Assembly: GCA_037957365.1 (NCBI GenBank)
Contig: JARHVA010003184.1
Coordinates: 1,375,001-1,439,000, forward strand
Reading direction: 5' to 3'
Length of the DNA: 64,000 nucleotides
Source of the DNA: Torreya grandis
Taxonomy: Eukaryota > Streptophyta > Pinopsida > Cupressales > Taxaceae
The translations under genes and the position numbers were made by a program. This document shows positions 49,278 to 61,190 of the stretch, in pieces; the first letter of the stretch is position 1, and the number at the start of each line of letters is the position of its first letter. A model generated the notes under the pieces. It searched no databases. It had not been told where the DNA came from and saw only the letters and a list, made by a program, of their open reading frames with translations.

Positions 49278-49656
49278 TGATAACAAAAAACCAAAATAGG
49301 TTAAATCTTGTTCCCATTGAGTGTGGGTCCACAAACATTTTATAAATCACCAAAAATAAAGTACATAGAAAGGGTACCTTTACTCCGTTAACCCTTTTAC
49401 ATGAAATAAATGTTTATTTATAAGATTTCACCTAATATCGATAAAACTAACTGATTAACTAACTCCTATGGGAATTCCAACTGATAGGTAGTTTACATTA
49501 TTAATTAACTTAAACATAAAAACTACCCAAATAAAGTTAATCTAATTTATTTATTGGGGTGTCTTTATAAAATATGCATGCCCCATTTATAATTATTAAG
49601 TTAACCTAACACAATAAAATCCTAAGCTAAGTTAAGACTTTGGATAAGTCCTAACA
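49278..49656 (-). repeat. 5' LTR of the copia element
   Basis: Starts TGATAACAAAAAACC and ends CTAACA. Direct-repeat partner of 43163-43549. Confidence 0.95.
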
Positions 49657-51022
49657 AGTTTAATGGAGTTCCATTTGAATGAACAACATTTTTGGCTTTA
49701 TGATTTAATGATCAATTTGATCCTTTTGATTAACCTTTGGTCTTTAGTCGATTGATTAAATCCAGGTTTAAATGATATTAAAACCTTAGTCTAAATATTT
49801 TAGCCTAAGTATTAATTTAATTTATTAATTTAATAAAATATTAATCTAAAAATTTATCCTAAGTCTCTTTATACTCTCAAACACTTACTTTGTTAATTTC
49901 ATTATTCATAGGAGTGAATTAAATGTGATTCTACCAAGTGGTGAAATATTAGAAGTTCAAATAGAAGATCAATGGTACATGGATGATCTCCAAAGTCAAT
50001 TAATCAAAGATCCCCTAGATCTAAGATTGATGTTGTGTGTTTCATCATACACATTCTGATCAATGATCCATATTAAAGGTTGGAGTCAATAAGTCAAGCT
50101 TGAAGATTGATGGCACATATTTAATAGTGTAATAGAGATCCAATGGCAAACATGAAATCAATGTGTCAAAGGATTTTAAGACCAAACATGAGAATCGAAA
50201 GTGTCATAATCTTGGATATAAATCAAAGATATAACAATGAGAAAAGGTCAACAAGTCAAGGATATTGAGAAGAAATGTGAGAATGATAAGTGTCACAATT
50301 TCAATTAGTGATCAATTATATCAATTACCCATGCTTGATCTTGTGAATAAGTAACATAATCAAAGATATGTGTGTGATCATGTATTCAATAGATCAATGG
50401 TATGTGATTAATCACTTAGATGGAATATCAATGGTTCTCATTAAATCTTGTGGATGAAGATAAATTATGTGAATTGAGTCAAGGAGTCAAAGAGCCCAAA
50501 TTATACAAGGTGATACCACATGGTTCAAGAGAATTAAAGTGATAGACACTAATTTCAAGGTACATAAAGAGCCCACATAGCTACCAAGTGTCCTAATCTT
50601 AGAGGTATAGACCAAATATCAATGGTCCATGATGAAATAAAGTCTAGGAAGAACCAAAAATGATCAATAGTGTGAATTTGATCAAGCTTCAAGAATCAAA
50701 ATAGGATAAGACATGTAAAAAAGTGATAATGGTCACATTTTAAAAATAAATAAACTACATGACAAGGTAGTGCCACATAGGCAAAACATATAATACTAGA
50801 ATATTTTATGGACCCTATCATGTGAAAGGTATAAATGTGCAATATAAATGCAATCTAAGTCACCAAAGCTCATATTTCAAACTTGCTTTCCATCATTAAA
50901 GCTTTGTGTAAACCTCTAGGAAGCACTAGAATGATGGAGAGCCCTAATTTATCTCTAGATTCATTGTGATTGAGCTGAAAGAGTTATATTATCATTTTCA
51001 AAAGGATAATTCAATTGGAATT
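49657..51022. other. upstream region of the 1,016-codon frame
   Basis: Non-coding. It contains imperfect repeats of about 90 bp carrying ATCAATGG(T/C)(A/C)CATG and GAGAATCGAAAGTGTCATAATC-like words (about 49970-50640). A TATA-like GGTATAAATG is at about 50829. It may be an LTR or leader of the unclassified insertion. Confidence 0.4.
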
Positions 51023-54000
51023 ATGGAAGTTTTTACCCATAGATACATTTCAAAGTACATTGATCTATATCTAACATCAAATGCTGAGGGTTGAGTTTTC
51101 AAGGACATAGAGTTTGTAACTACTTCATTGAACATAGGGGATAATAATTACTCTAAATTGATTTGGACAATTGAGAACCAAATAGTTATCACCAAATAAG
51201 AAGAGAAGATCCTCTAGGAGAAGAGACTCTATGATGATATTGTGGCCATTCAAATGATTGCACTCAATTATGTGGCTACTAAACCTAAGGTACTTCATTA
51301 TTTTTATGTTTTTGGTCTAATTTTTAAAGATGCTAAAATAGATAAGGGAGTGTTAATTAATAAATATAGTTAAATGAAAATTTATTACATATACCTAATT
51401 GCCTTTGAGTCTTACTAAAACATACATAACCCTTAGATTGACCTAACCTATATAAATTCATGGGCCAAGAAGCACAACATGATGGACACCCTAGCTAGGT
51501 AGTTAGAAGTAGGTAACCAGGTCATTATTAATCCTGTAAAGAACATCCTAGTGAGTTAATTTAGACTCATAATTAGGATGGTCATGACCATGCTAAAAAT
51601 GTTGTATATATGTGTAACTACAAAACATTTAGAACAAATGTATATTCCCATGGTGTATTTCATTATTGAAAAGGTAATGGTTCCTTCGTTAGGTGAGATA
51701 ATCAGTATTTCCCTAAATAGACAAATATATGGGATCAAGAATAAGAAGAATAGTAAATTATATATGATTTCCTATCTATTAGATTCTTTTTGTGCTACCA
51801 CCAAGATCATAAACCATAGATAATGGTCTCCTAATGGTACCTAGATTGTGTCTTAGTACTATTCTAAACTATACATCTATAAGTATAGGGACCATATTCA
51901 ATTTATCTATGATTGTGTCTACCCTTCATTGATTGAAGCTATAAATAGTATTATTATGATGAGAGTAAGCCATTTAATAAATAATTATATTTAATAAATA
52001 GGGGACATATGGTTTTATCCTAATTGCATAGTTGTAAGGATTGAAGGAACCCAAAATATACCTCTCAAATTACCAATTCATGTACCTAATAAATTAGTAG
52101 AATAAGAGGTTACATATCAGCTCTTATATGGGATAGATGACCTTTATAAAACCAAGAGAAAGGTACTTATACATAATTTCCCTATGAAAATCTGTAAGAC
52201 CATTTTCAAATAGTGGGATCATAATAATGCTACTTCAAATCATATGTTATCTTTCACCTTATAGATGGATGATCTTAGACATTGGGAAGCTTATGGTAAG
52301 GTTAAGGAACATTTAAATCTCAAAGGTATTTTTAATGTACCATATGATTATTATCCTAGTAAATTTTACCTTATATACACTAAGGTATCCTCTTACTTTT
52401 AATTCACTATAAGGTTGAGGGAATACAACATAAGGCCTAAGTTTAGATTAAATAGAGACCAAAAAATGGAGGATGGATGGTAATTGAGCCATAGGTAGTG
52501 TCATCTAATTAATGTTGGTTATTATAAGCTTTTCTTAATAGATACATAAATAGAGCATTAACTAGAAGAGAGAAGGCAAGGTGAAATATATTCAAGTTCA
52601 TCAGCTCATGAAACATTAAGAATAGTAGAGCAAGATCTACCTCAATAGGAGGTTCATATGATAGCATTGGATCCTAATGAATATGTTAAAGATGAACTTA
52701 TAATGTTATCTATGATATATGAGTCAAGTTTAGATATAGAGGAAAAGGTTGAAGAGGTCAAATAGGATAAGTGAAAGTCATTAAACTTGATGGTTATTAA
52801 CAATCCCAAGAGGAAAGATGAGACTACCATTATCTCAAAAGCTAATAAATCTAAAGTGACCATTAAACCAACTTTGGAGTGTGTCAACTTGTTCAATAAA
52901 TAGACCATATTATATAGACCACCTATTCTTGAATGATTCATTTATGAACCAAGGTTAGATAATTTACCTACTACATACCATCCATGGGCTCTAATCAAGG
53001 CTAATGACATCCCTATGAAACAAAAGTTGAAGACATGTATCATTTCCTTGTAATAAGAAGAAGCAAAGATATTAGCTAATTCAATTTAGTCAGTATTCCA
53101 ATCATAATTGGAGGTCCCAATCTCACATGTGGCCTAATCTTTAGTTGGAGTAAGATATGATCCAATTTCCATAGGCTTGCAAAGAGTGATTGAGATAACA
53201 GTCATGGAGGGTGATGAAGACATTATATATAAAAATGTAGATCCTTTGACTCATTTGACCCAAAAGAAAGGATAGAGGCTAGGTTAAGATCTAATATTTG
53301 AATATGTCTTGGAGTTGGCTCAATCACAGTCAAAAATGTTACAAGCTACTATCAAAGGACTAAAGTAAGAAAAGAATAATGTAGAGGAGCAATCCATCTT
53401 ATTAGTTCTAGTGAACATTGTCACTAGATTTGAAGCCACTATGTATGATATATTTATCTATTTAAAGTCAATAAGGTCTGAGAAATAAATGGTGAGAAAA
53501 TAGAGTATTGTGGATATGAACCAAATGAATCAATGGTAGGGTTCATACAATAAGGTAAAGTAATTAATCAATATATCGATAGAGGATGATATTATTAAAT
53601 TTAAAATAGTCAGTTTAGCTCATTTAAATAAGGATATGATAATATTGATAAAGAAGATGAAGGATATGAGCAAATGGTCCAAGGGCATGCAAGGTCTTTC
53701 TAAATATTTCAAGTAATTAAAGAATAGAATGGTGGACATACTAGGAAGTGTGATCAAGAACCTAACCACCCTCAGTACTATTGGCTTGATAAAAGATGAA
53801 GAGTTCCAACATAGGGTTACTCAATTCATGGAGGAGGTGAAAAATAAAATCTAGGGTACTACTGGGGAAGATAATAAGGGAATATTGGATATGATCTTAT
53901 CATCCAAGGAGAAAATTGGAAACACCATGTGAATAAGAGAGTCCTTAGATAGAACTGGTAAAGATTTCAAAGGGTTGGAAGGGAAATAAGAGATGTTGTT

Positions 54001-54070
54001 CATGGAGCTAAGTATCAGCCTCAAACTGATTGATGAACAACATAACAAAGTAATGAATAGCCTAGAGTAA
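51023..54070 (+). pseudogene. 1,016-codon decayed frame of unknown function
   Basis: ATG at 51023 to TAA at 54068-54070 stays in one frame. I checked codon phase at 51578, 52742, 53402 and 54062. By hand count it has 42 internal stops: 22 TAA, 16 TAG and 4 TGA. In-frame Gln codons are about 23 CAA and only 3 CAG. It begins MEVFTHRYISKYIDLYLTSN. The first 550 residues look globular (many Tyr, Trp, Ile). A charged middle follows at about 52650-52870 (Glu-rich, then NNPKRKDE). The last 300 residues are helical and Lys/Glu/Leu/Ile-rich, compatible with a coiled coil. I recognise no domain, and no RT, integrase, transposase or gag motif is seen. It could be the structural or accessory protein of a non-autonomous element, or a captured gene. 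Confidence 0.6.
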
Positions 54071-55196
54071 AGATAAAGGACTAAAATAACATAAACATCT
54101 CAAATTCAACTATGTTAACTTAGAATATTATCTTATATAGGAACTATGTAAATAATTTTGAAAAGGGATATTCTATTTTGTAAAATCATGTGCAATTTGT
54201 AAGGCACATTGGCTTATAGGTTAATCTACATGTAAAATGTCTTATTCTAGAATTTCGTAGAAGGATAGTTATCCTTGACACTTGGATAGTTATCATTTGA
54301 AAGTGATTAAAGAACATACCTTAAGGTCCTATATAAAAAAGGGGCATTTTCATTTATAAGAGGAGGAAGTTTTTATATCAAAACTATTTTTAAATTTGGA
54401 GCAAGTAATGCAAGTAAGGGAATTCTGCAAAGATTGTCTCATATTTGTTTGTGTATTTGTTATCATGGCTGCTTCCTCAAATATCTAGTTTTATGTATAG
54501 ATTAGAATTGCTTCTATGAATTATAGATGTGCATATGTTAATGCATAATTGTTCTTTTGAGCTTATGTGAGGATGACTAAAGGATTTTAGATTCATTTCA
54601 TTTTCCTTGCTTTTATTGAAGATGTTTTAATGTAATTTTCTTGTGGAAGTAAATCTCTAAAGTAAATTTTATTCCTTATTTTCATTGTTCCAACTATCTT
54701 AGACATTTACCTTGGTATATGATAAGATTTGTGATTTTCACTATTTCATGTCATATACTGGTTTGAGTTCATATCTTGGTGAAATTTAAGATTTGTCATA
54801 ATGTCTAGACTAAAGATCAAAAACACCTTTATTTTCTACCCTACCCTTCCTTTTGCTCATTTTTTGATCACTTCACTATAGTTTAGTTTTCATTGTAAAT
54901 ATTCATGCTATCTTAGGTTTTAGACATTAGTTTTTTATCATCATTCATTAGACGTAGTTCAGATCACTTTCATCCTTCAAAAAAAGCTTTCAAACCATGG
55001 TTGCTCCCAACAACCATTTACATTTCATTTTGTGAATAGTTATATAGCTTGGCCACTACTCCACCACAGATATTAGGACTATCAAAACCATAAAATCATT
55101 CGATGGATTCTTTGAATCCATAAATGAGAAGTGTTTCTTAACACTATATAAACCCTGTGATACACTTTCATGTAACAACACCATATAAAGGAGACT
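54071..55196. other. downstream region of the unknown frame, LTR-like promoter words
   Basis: Non-coding. It contains a strong TATA-like TCCTATATAAAAAAGGGG at 54328-54345, the kind of core promoter common in plant LTRs. I could not find a matching copy on the 5' side. Confidence 0.35.
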
Positions 55197-57060
55197 CTGC
55201 TCACTTACCTATGCATGCCCATTTATAGTAGGAAACTACCACCAACATGGAATCACTTATTAGAAAGGTTTCAAAAAACATTAGTTGGTTAGAAAGGTAA
55301 ACTTTTATTATAATCTAGAAAACTTACTCTCATTAAAAGTATTCTTCAATGTTTGTAGATTTATTTGATGTCAATGCTTAATATGCCTTAATGTATCAGT
55401 GATAAATTATAAAAAATACAAATAATATTCTTTTGGGTAGGTACTAAGGATAAATATATTATATCCTTGGTATCATGGGAAAGAGTCTACACTCCCAAGA
55501 ATAATAGAGGACTGGGATTAAGGAGAATGAAGTGGATGAATAGAGTACTCATTTCTAAATTATTTAGTAGTTTCTCTCAAGACCCACATTTTGGTCTAGA
55601 ATTATTCAAGATAAATACCTTGTTGCTAGGGATTCTCTCATCTTTCTAGAGGAGGATCAATTTTTTATTGGTTCATGTTTTTTGAATTTCTTAGTGATAA
55701 GTAGAGAATTCATATATAGTGTCTACAAATGGAATGTGGGTGATTGGCATAAAGTAAGGTTTTGGGAGGATAAATGGGTCTTGAATAAACCATTTGAAAT
55801 GGTGAAACCATGGAATCAAGTTTATATTCTTGCTAAATATGAATTTGGGAGTAGATTATAGGATTACATGGAGGTCAAAAATGGAGTAAGAATATGGATA
55901 TAGCTAAGAAGTGAAAATATTGGAGAGGAAGGAAATGTTATCCTAAGGGATATTTTTACTTTGATTAGTTCTTACCATATCCCTATCTTGGTTGAGGAAG
56001 ATGAATTGATATGAAAGGACTCTTTTTAAGGTCATTACTTGGATAAATTATGATATAAATTAATCATTAACCTTATTAAGGACGAAATACCTTAGGGAAA
56101 GATTTGGGATAAAAGCCTCATCCCGAAGGTTAATATTTTTATGGTTAGTTATGTAGAATAATATTATAACTATGGAAAACCTTAGAAAAATAGGTATTCC
56201 TATAGTCAATAGGTGTCCTTTATGTAAAAAATATAATGATAAAGTGGCCCATCTAATGATAGGATTCTCTTACACCAATGAGGTTTAGAGTTTACTACTA
56301 TAAAAATTACAGATCAATTGGGTCTAACCTAGTTTGGTATTGGACTTATGGATGGCCTAGCCTTCTCCTTTTCAAAATGAGCATATTAATAATTTATGAT
56401 AATTAAATTTATGACATATTCTATAGGGAATCTAGATAGAAAAAAATCATAGAATATTTATAGACAAGAATCTAGCTAGTTTGATGGTGACTCATAAGAT
56501 TTGTGAATGAATAAAGAATAATTTTTAAATTTACTCAAATAATAAAAATTCCATTTTGAATGAATTGGAGACTAGGATAGTAACAAAATAGTAGATTGAA
56601 ATCCAAAATAGGATCAATTTTTACCCAAGAGTCAAATCAATAAGATTGGTTGAGTAGATGATTCTTTCTTTAGGTTGGGTAAAAATTACATTTGATGGAG
56701 CATTTAAAGGGAACCTAGGGGAATCAGGAGGGGGAGGTATGTTGCTGGAATCCTATGTAAAAGTAATGGGATTGAAAATGAACCATTGGGGTGAAGTACT
56801 TACAACCCTTTGGTGGCTTAGATTATCCAAATAATTAGGGATAAATAGGCTAGTAATAGAATGGGATTAATGAAACATCATAAATTTCTTATCTAAAAAA
56901 AATTCTAATAGCTGGACCATAATGAATATTATATAAGAATATCTTGTGATTTTTCAATATTTAAGGGAAGTTTTTATTCAACATGTCTACAATGAAGAAA
57001 ATAATGCATCAGACTAGTTTGCTAATGCAAGTGTGGCTTCTATAGGATTGATAAGATAGT
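55197..57060 (+). pseudogene. LINE ORF2, C-terminal part with RNase H
   Basis: Resumes the LINE with TYLCMPIYSRKLPPTWNHLL, then SRKLTLIKSILQCL, then IIFFWVGTKDKY and VSWERVYTPKNNRGLGLRRM (55467-55530). Next comes NVGDWHKVRFWEDKWVLNKPF, the plant L1 C-terminal region. An RNase H follows at 56640-57020: GWVKITFDGAFKGNLGESGG, LRLSK, a stop, LGINRLVIEWD, and EVFIQHVYNEENNASD, with catalytic residues mostly recognisable. The order and missing overlap fit one LINE interrupted at 42999-55196. Confidence 0.85.
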
Positions 57061-57379
57061 TAAATTTCAAAGATTTATCAGGTCCTATATAATATAATAT
57101 TAAATTAGAATCTTCAATAATATTTTAAATTAGTTTTTAATCATGTTTAGAGTTATTTTAATCTTTTTGTATATCTCTTGTAATCTGGTGCATAGTAATG
57201 ATGAAGTTGATTATATTTATGGGCTGCATAATTTGATGTTTAATCATAGAACAAAAGTCAAATTTGGTAATGATTCCCCAAGTAAGAAATTGAGAACCAT
57301 AATTTCCTTAAGGATTGTGACTCATGAATTATGAAGAAATATTTATACTTTGAATAAGTAGGGATCCATCAACTAGTAA

Positions 57380-58791
57380 TCTCTTCATCAATTATGTCAA
57401 CATAAGAGGTGACTTAGTGAGGGTAGAGCTGATTGTGGTTAGATACTTATAAGATGATAGGTAAATATGGGATGAAATACAAATAGGTGGCACAAAAAAA
57501 TTCATGAAAAGAGTGGAAGGATTTGATGATCATATTTATAAATCTTATATTAAGAGATGGGATAATAGAATTGTGGATGTTAATGGAGTAATGGTGGAAA
57601 TAATAGAGCATTTAATTTCCCAAGTGACCAGTATCATAATGGAAGATCATAAGATCTTAAAAACATTATATTTTAAGGAAGAGAGGGATAATTTCTCACT
57701 ATAAGGGGGAAAACTCATCCCTACTCATAATGGTTTATTTTGGGAGCATCTTCCTTAACCATATGACAAGATTTCCAAGTAGATAATTTTATACATTACT
57801 TTGTAAGGAAGACATAATGTTGTACACTCCTCACATTTCATATTTTAAAACTATTTTAGACATAGAATCTCCCCTGAGTCTACCCTTTTAAATCTTTATT
57901 TATATTGAGAGATTGGTTATGGAGTTTAAATAGGGGAATAAGAATCAAATTCTTCACTAAGCAGTTATTTTGTTAATACATGAATATTTTAAAGGAATGA
58001 ATAAAGGCCTAAGTCTCTTTCTATTGTCAAGTAAGTAGTCTCTAGGTGAGAGGAAAAGAACTCTAAGAAGTGTGCTCAAAGGAAATAATCAAGGAACAAG
58101 GGAATAAGATAGAGGATCTATAGAGGACAACCTTGAGGATAAGCCTTTGGAGGATAGGGAGATTAGTGAGGGTAATGCATCTAATAGTCTATCTCTTCAT
58201 AAGGAATTGTCCTTCACGTAGGCCATGAAGGATAATAAGACTATGGATTTTAACCTCAAGAAGGGACCTATTAATTTAGGTAAAATATATCTCCAAGTCT
58301 AAGATATTTAGGTATGTAGTAGGAACCTAAAGGAGAAGTTTAATGTCCTAGTTAAAGAGATGGAACTTAAAAATTCCATCTTTAGATGGTTTATGTGTGA
58401 GCATTCAACCTTGAAGAATCAAATAAATATTATGGAATAAGAAGTCACTCTTATCTAGAGTAGGTCCAACCATAATGAGTTGGAGAATCAAGTTAAAAGA
58501 CTTAGAGACAGAGTGTCTATGCTAGAAAAGGAGAATAGTGAATTAAAAGATAATATCAAGATCTTAGTGTTTGTTAGCAACGCTTATATGAAATATGGAC
58601 TTGTAGCTATAGATTCTCTTAGGATCCTATTAGGGTATATGGTGAAAAAAGTGGATAATAATGAAAATATTAAGTGTAGTGAATTTGATAAATATGTGGA
58701 ACAACTGCCACTTGTTTACCAGAGGATGGACTTGGAGCTTAAAATTAGGGTAAGAAGTTTAGAGGAGGCCTTTAGAGGCCATAATACTTAG
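57380..58791 (+). pseudogene. decayed ORF with C-terminal coiled coil, unknown product
   Basis: A plus frame from about 57380 to 57830 (including KFMKRVEGFDDHIYKSYIKR at 57504) joins by one frameshift a second frame from about 57836 to the TAG at 58789-58791. The second frame is about 315 codons with five TAA, five TAG and no TGA inside. Parts seen: ILYITL.GRHN, then a membrane- or core-like LPF.IFIYIERLVMEF segment, an acidic linker, and a clear heptad coiled coil, ENQVKRLRDRVSMLEKENSE. The first half loosely resembles plant transposon-associated proteins of unknown role. It lies between two LINE 3' ends. Confidence 0.5.
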
Positions 58792-59129
58792 TTGTTTTAT
58801 TGTTGTTTTATATTATTTATTGGAAATTTTTAATGTAATGGGTTATTCTAGATTGTGTCTTTGTTAAATATATTGGCTTTGAGGCCTTGAATTTATTGGT
58901 TCTTGTATAAGGTTAGGTTACTAGTAAAAAAACATATTTTTACCCTTAATATAAAAATAGAGCAAGATATAGGATTGAATAAGAATTTTAGAAAAAATGT
59001 TTTTGATTTAAAATTAAAAAAAACATAAATTATTGGAGAGTGAAGAAAGGATATATTTGAATTGGAATATTTTAGAAACTAAAGGGATAATTAATGAAAT
59101 GAAGAATATTGATAGAAAATTAATAAGAT

Positions 59130-59530
59130 GGAATTGTACTTGACCTAATTGGTTTAATTTGATTTTTTATGGTGCTTCCAAATTTTACCCAATAAAAATA
59201 GACGATCGAGGTAATATTAGAGATAATAATGGAAAAATAGTGGTAGTCTATGTAGTTAGTTTTGGATTGTAAGAAAATCATTATGATGAATCAAAAGTAC
59301 ATTTATGGGTCCCATAATTAGCTAAAGTGATGAATATTCAATGAGGGGTATTTTTTGAACATCATTTAATGTCTTAAGAAGGAAATACCCCTAATTTGGA
59401 CTATTAAAAACATTATTGAATATGTGCTTGAGATACTACAAGCCTTTAACAAAATAACATTTTGTCATATTTATAGAGAGGGTTATCAAGTGGAAGATTG
59501 GTTTTCTAATAAATGTGTGCCAAGATGAAG
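59130..59530 (+). pseudogene. RNase H tail of a second LINE
   Basis: One frame reads NLIFYGASKFYPIKIDDRG and IRDNNGKIVVVY (usual form FDGASKGNPG..G.GG.IRD..G). A second gives WTIKNIIEYVLEILQAFNKI followed by HIYREGYQVEDWFSNKC. This is the closing RNase H of a plant L1 ORF2, with one frameshift near 59345. No upstream RT of this copy is seen within 300 bp, so it is a 5'-truncated or interrupted LINE. Confidence 0.75.
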
Positions 59531-59749
59531 ATTGGATTTTTTTTTTATGTTTATCCCTTTCCCACTTAGATTGTTTAAATTTTAAATGAATAAGCTAAGT
59601 ATTGACCATTTCTCTTTTGCCCTTAGTGTTTTGATAGCTACCTTGGATGTTAGTCATATTTTTAGGTCCCTTTTTTATGAGTAACATGAAATTTTCAACC
59701 TATTTAGGGGAGGTTATATGGGAAATATATTGGAATTGTTTATTTTGAA

Positions 59750-61190
59750 TCCCTTTGTATTTATCTCTCTTCAAGGTGACATATCTACTTATTTACCATC
59801 AAATTTATAATGAGTGTCTTGTCAAGATTTGGGGTTGCCATTTTTACATAAAGGTGGAAATAAAATTTATTTACAATTATTATCTTGTGGTCCATTTGTT
59901 TAACTATTATTCTCATGACATGAAATGGGACATGGAGAATAAATCAAATTTTGTAAGTTTTAGATCATAAATAGAGGAGTTTGATTTATAATTAATAGAT
60001 TTTTTTTTTCTAAGGAGACTTCTTCCATGAGACCAATGTGAGTTGATAGAGTTAGAATATAACCCTATACATTTGAATGAGTTAAAAATAGCTATACAAT
60101 GTGGAATATATTACTTGAGGAGGTATAAAATAATTATTGGTAAATGGCTATGATTTGGTGCTCTTTATGGCTTTTTTTAAGTACTAGAAAGTTAGGAAAG
60201 TTATATTTAGAGGATTTAAATTTGATTTATATGAGGTGATTATAAATATTTAAATGAGTTTGGACATGGAAGGAATGAAATTATATAAATATATGCGTTC
60301 TAAGGAGCAATATATCAAAGTGTTTCTTAGAGGAAATGAAAATTTGATCAAGTTTTAGGTAGGATATATTAGAGAATCTCTTTCAAGGCCTTGGAGTGAA
60401 GTGTTACTCTTTATTATGAAATATATCATACTTGAGGGGAAATTTAAGTGTGATTTATACTATTACATCACTTTACTAAATTGACTTTGATGCAAATAAA
60501 TTTTTAGGCATTACATTTTATTTAGTGATGTCTCCTAAAAATTTTATCATATATCTCAAGTCGGTAAGACAAATTCCCCTACACCAAGATATCATTTGTT
60601 TTTTTTAAATTTTTGAAGAAAAAAAATATGAATTTTCTAATTTTTTACCAATTTCAAAGGATAACTATAGAAATGGGGTGGCCATGGAAATAATTAAATT
60701 ATATAAATTTGAGTGCTAAGGAGGAGGCTATTAAAGTGTTTCTTAGAGGAAAGGAAAATTTTATAAAGTTTTAGGTAGAATATTTTAGAGAATCTCTTTT
60801 AAGACCTTGGAATGAAGTGTTAATCATGATTATGAAATATATCAACTTGAGGGGATATTTAAGTGTTTTTTATCCTATCACTTCACTCTAATCAGTCATT
60901 TTGGATAGAATAAATTGGTATCCAATTTTATTTATTGATGTATCCTAAAAATTCTATCATATAGCTTAAGCTGGTAAGGAAGAGATTCCCCTACATTAAG
61001 ATCTCATTTATTTCTTTTTTTAAGAAGGAAAATCATGGTTTTTTAAAATTTAACTAGCTCTAAAGGTTAATTTAATAGATTAAGTTTATTTTAGTTTAGA
61101 ATACTCTAGTTGGTTAGGTATGGTTTAAGGAAAGATATTTAAATACCTAAATATTTGGTTATTATAATTCCCCCTTATGATGATGGACCC
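59750..61190 (+). pseudogene. decayed coding-like region containing a tandem duplication
   Basis: Plus-strand pieces read as protein: DMKWDMENKSNFVSFRS near 59920, LIELEYNPIHLNELKIAIQC near 60050, and in each half of the duplication KVFLRG.EN.IKF, a TAG, then RESL.RPW.EVL. The second part of each unit (MKYI...G....YY.T and DVS.KFYHI) loosely parallels the ILYITL...LPF segment at 57740-57920. The two regions may derive from one protein family. No known domain was identified. Confidence 0.4.
60268..61030. repeat. tandem duplication, period about 416 bp
   Basis: GTGTTTCTTAGAGGAAA occurs at 60320 and 60736. The surrounding 350 bp align throughout, ending near CAAGTCGGTAAGACA and TAAGCTGGTAAGGA respectively. 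The copies differ by many substitutions and short indels, so the duplication is old. Confidence 0.9.

Larger units (their letters stand above)
43163..49656 (-). mobile_element. Ty1/copia retrotransposon, complete but dead, minus strand
   Basis: LTRs of 387 and 379 bp (43163-43549 and 49278-49656) begin TGATAAC and end CTAACA. The flanks GGTTT (43158-43162) and AGTTT (49657-49661) match at 4 of 5 positions, a decayed 5-bp target duplication. The minus strand has the 12-base initiator-Met site TGGTATCAGAGC next to the 5' LTR and a GGGGGG polypurine tract next to the 3' LTR. Domain order is gag, PR, INT, RT, RNase H, as in copia. Confidence 0.95.
42999..55196 (+). mobile_element. unclassified insertion splitting the LINE, itself split by copia
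   Basis: Bounded by the two points where LINE ORF2 similarity stops and restarts. Without the copia element it is about 5.7 kb. CACTT occurs at both junctions (before CTAAAAAATG on the left, before ACCTATGC on the right) and could be a 5-bp target duplication. No LTR pair, terminal inverted repeat or pol domain was found by eye. It carries the 1,016-codon frame at 51023-54070. Plus orientation is assumed from that frame. Confidence 0.5.

Noticed and set aside
51023..54070. UAA/UAG reassigned to glutamine, as in some ciliates
   Set aside because: TAR codons do fall at Gln positions. However, the copia and Tat domains also show Pro-to-Leu, Arg-to-TGA and lost catalytic residues, all C-to-T type. 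The elements are plant types, so methylation-driven decay is the simpler explanation.
54328..54345. Promoter of a host gene
   Set aside because: A good TATA-like sequence, but no gene follows it. It is more likely an LTR or chance AT-rich sequence.
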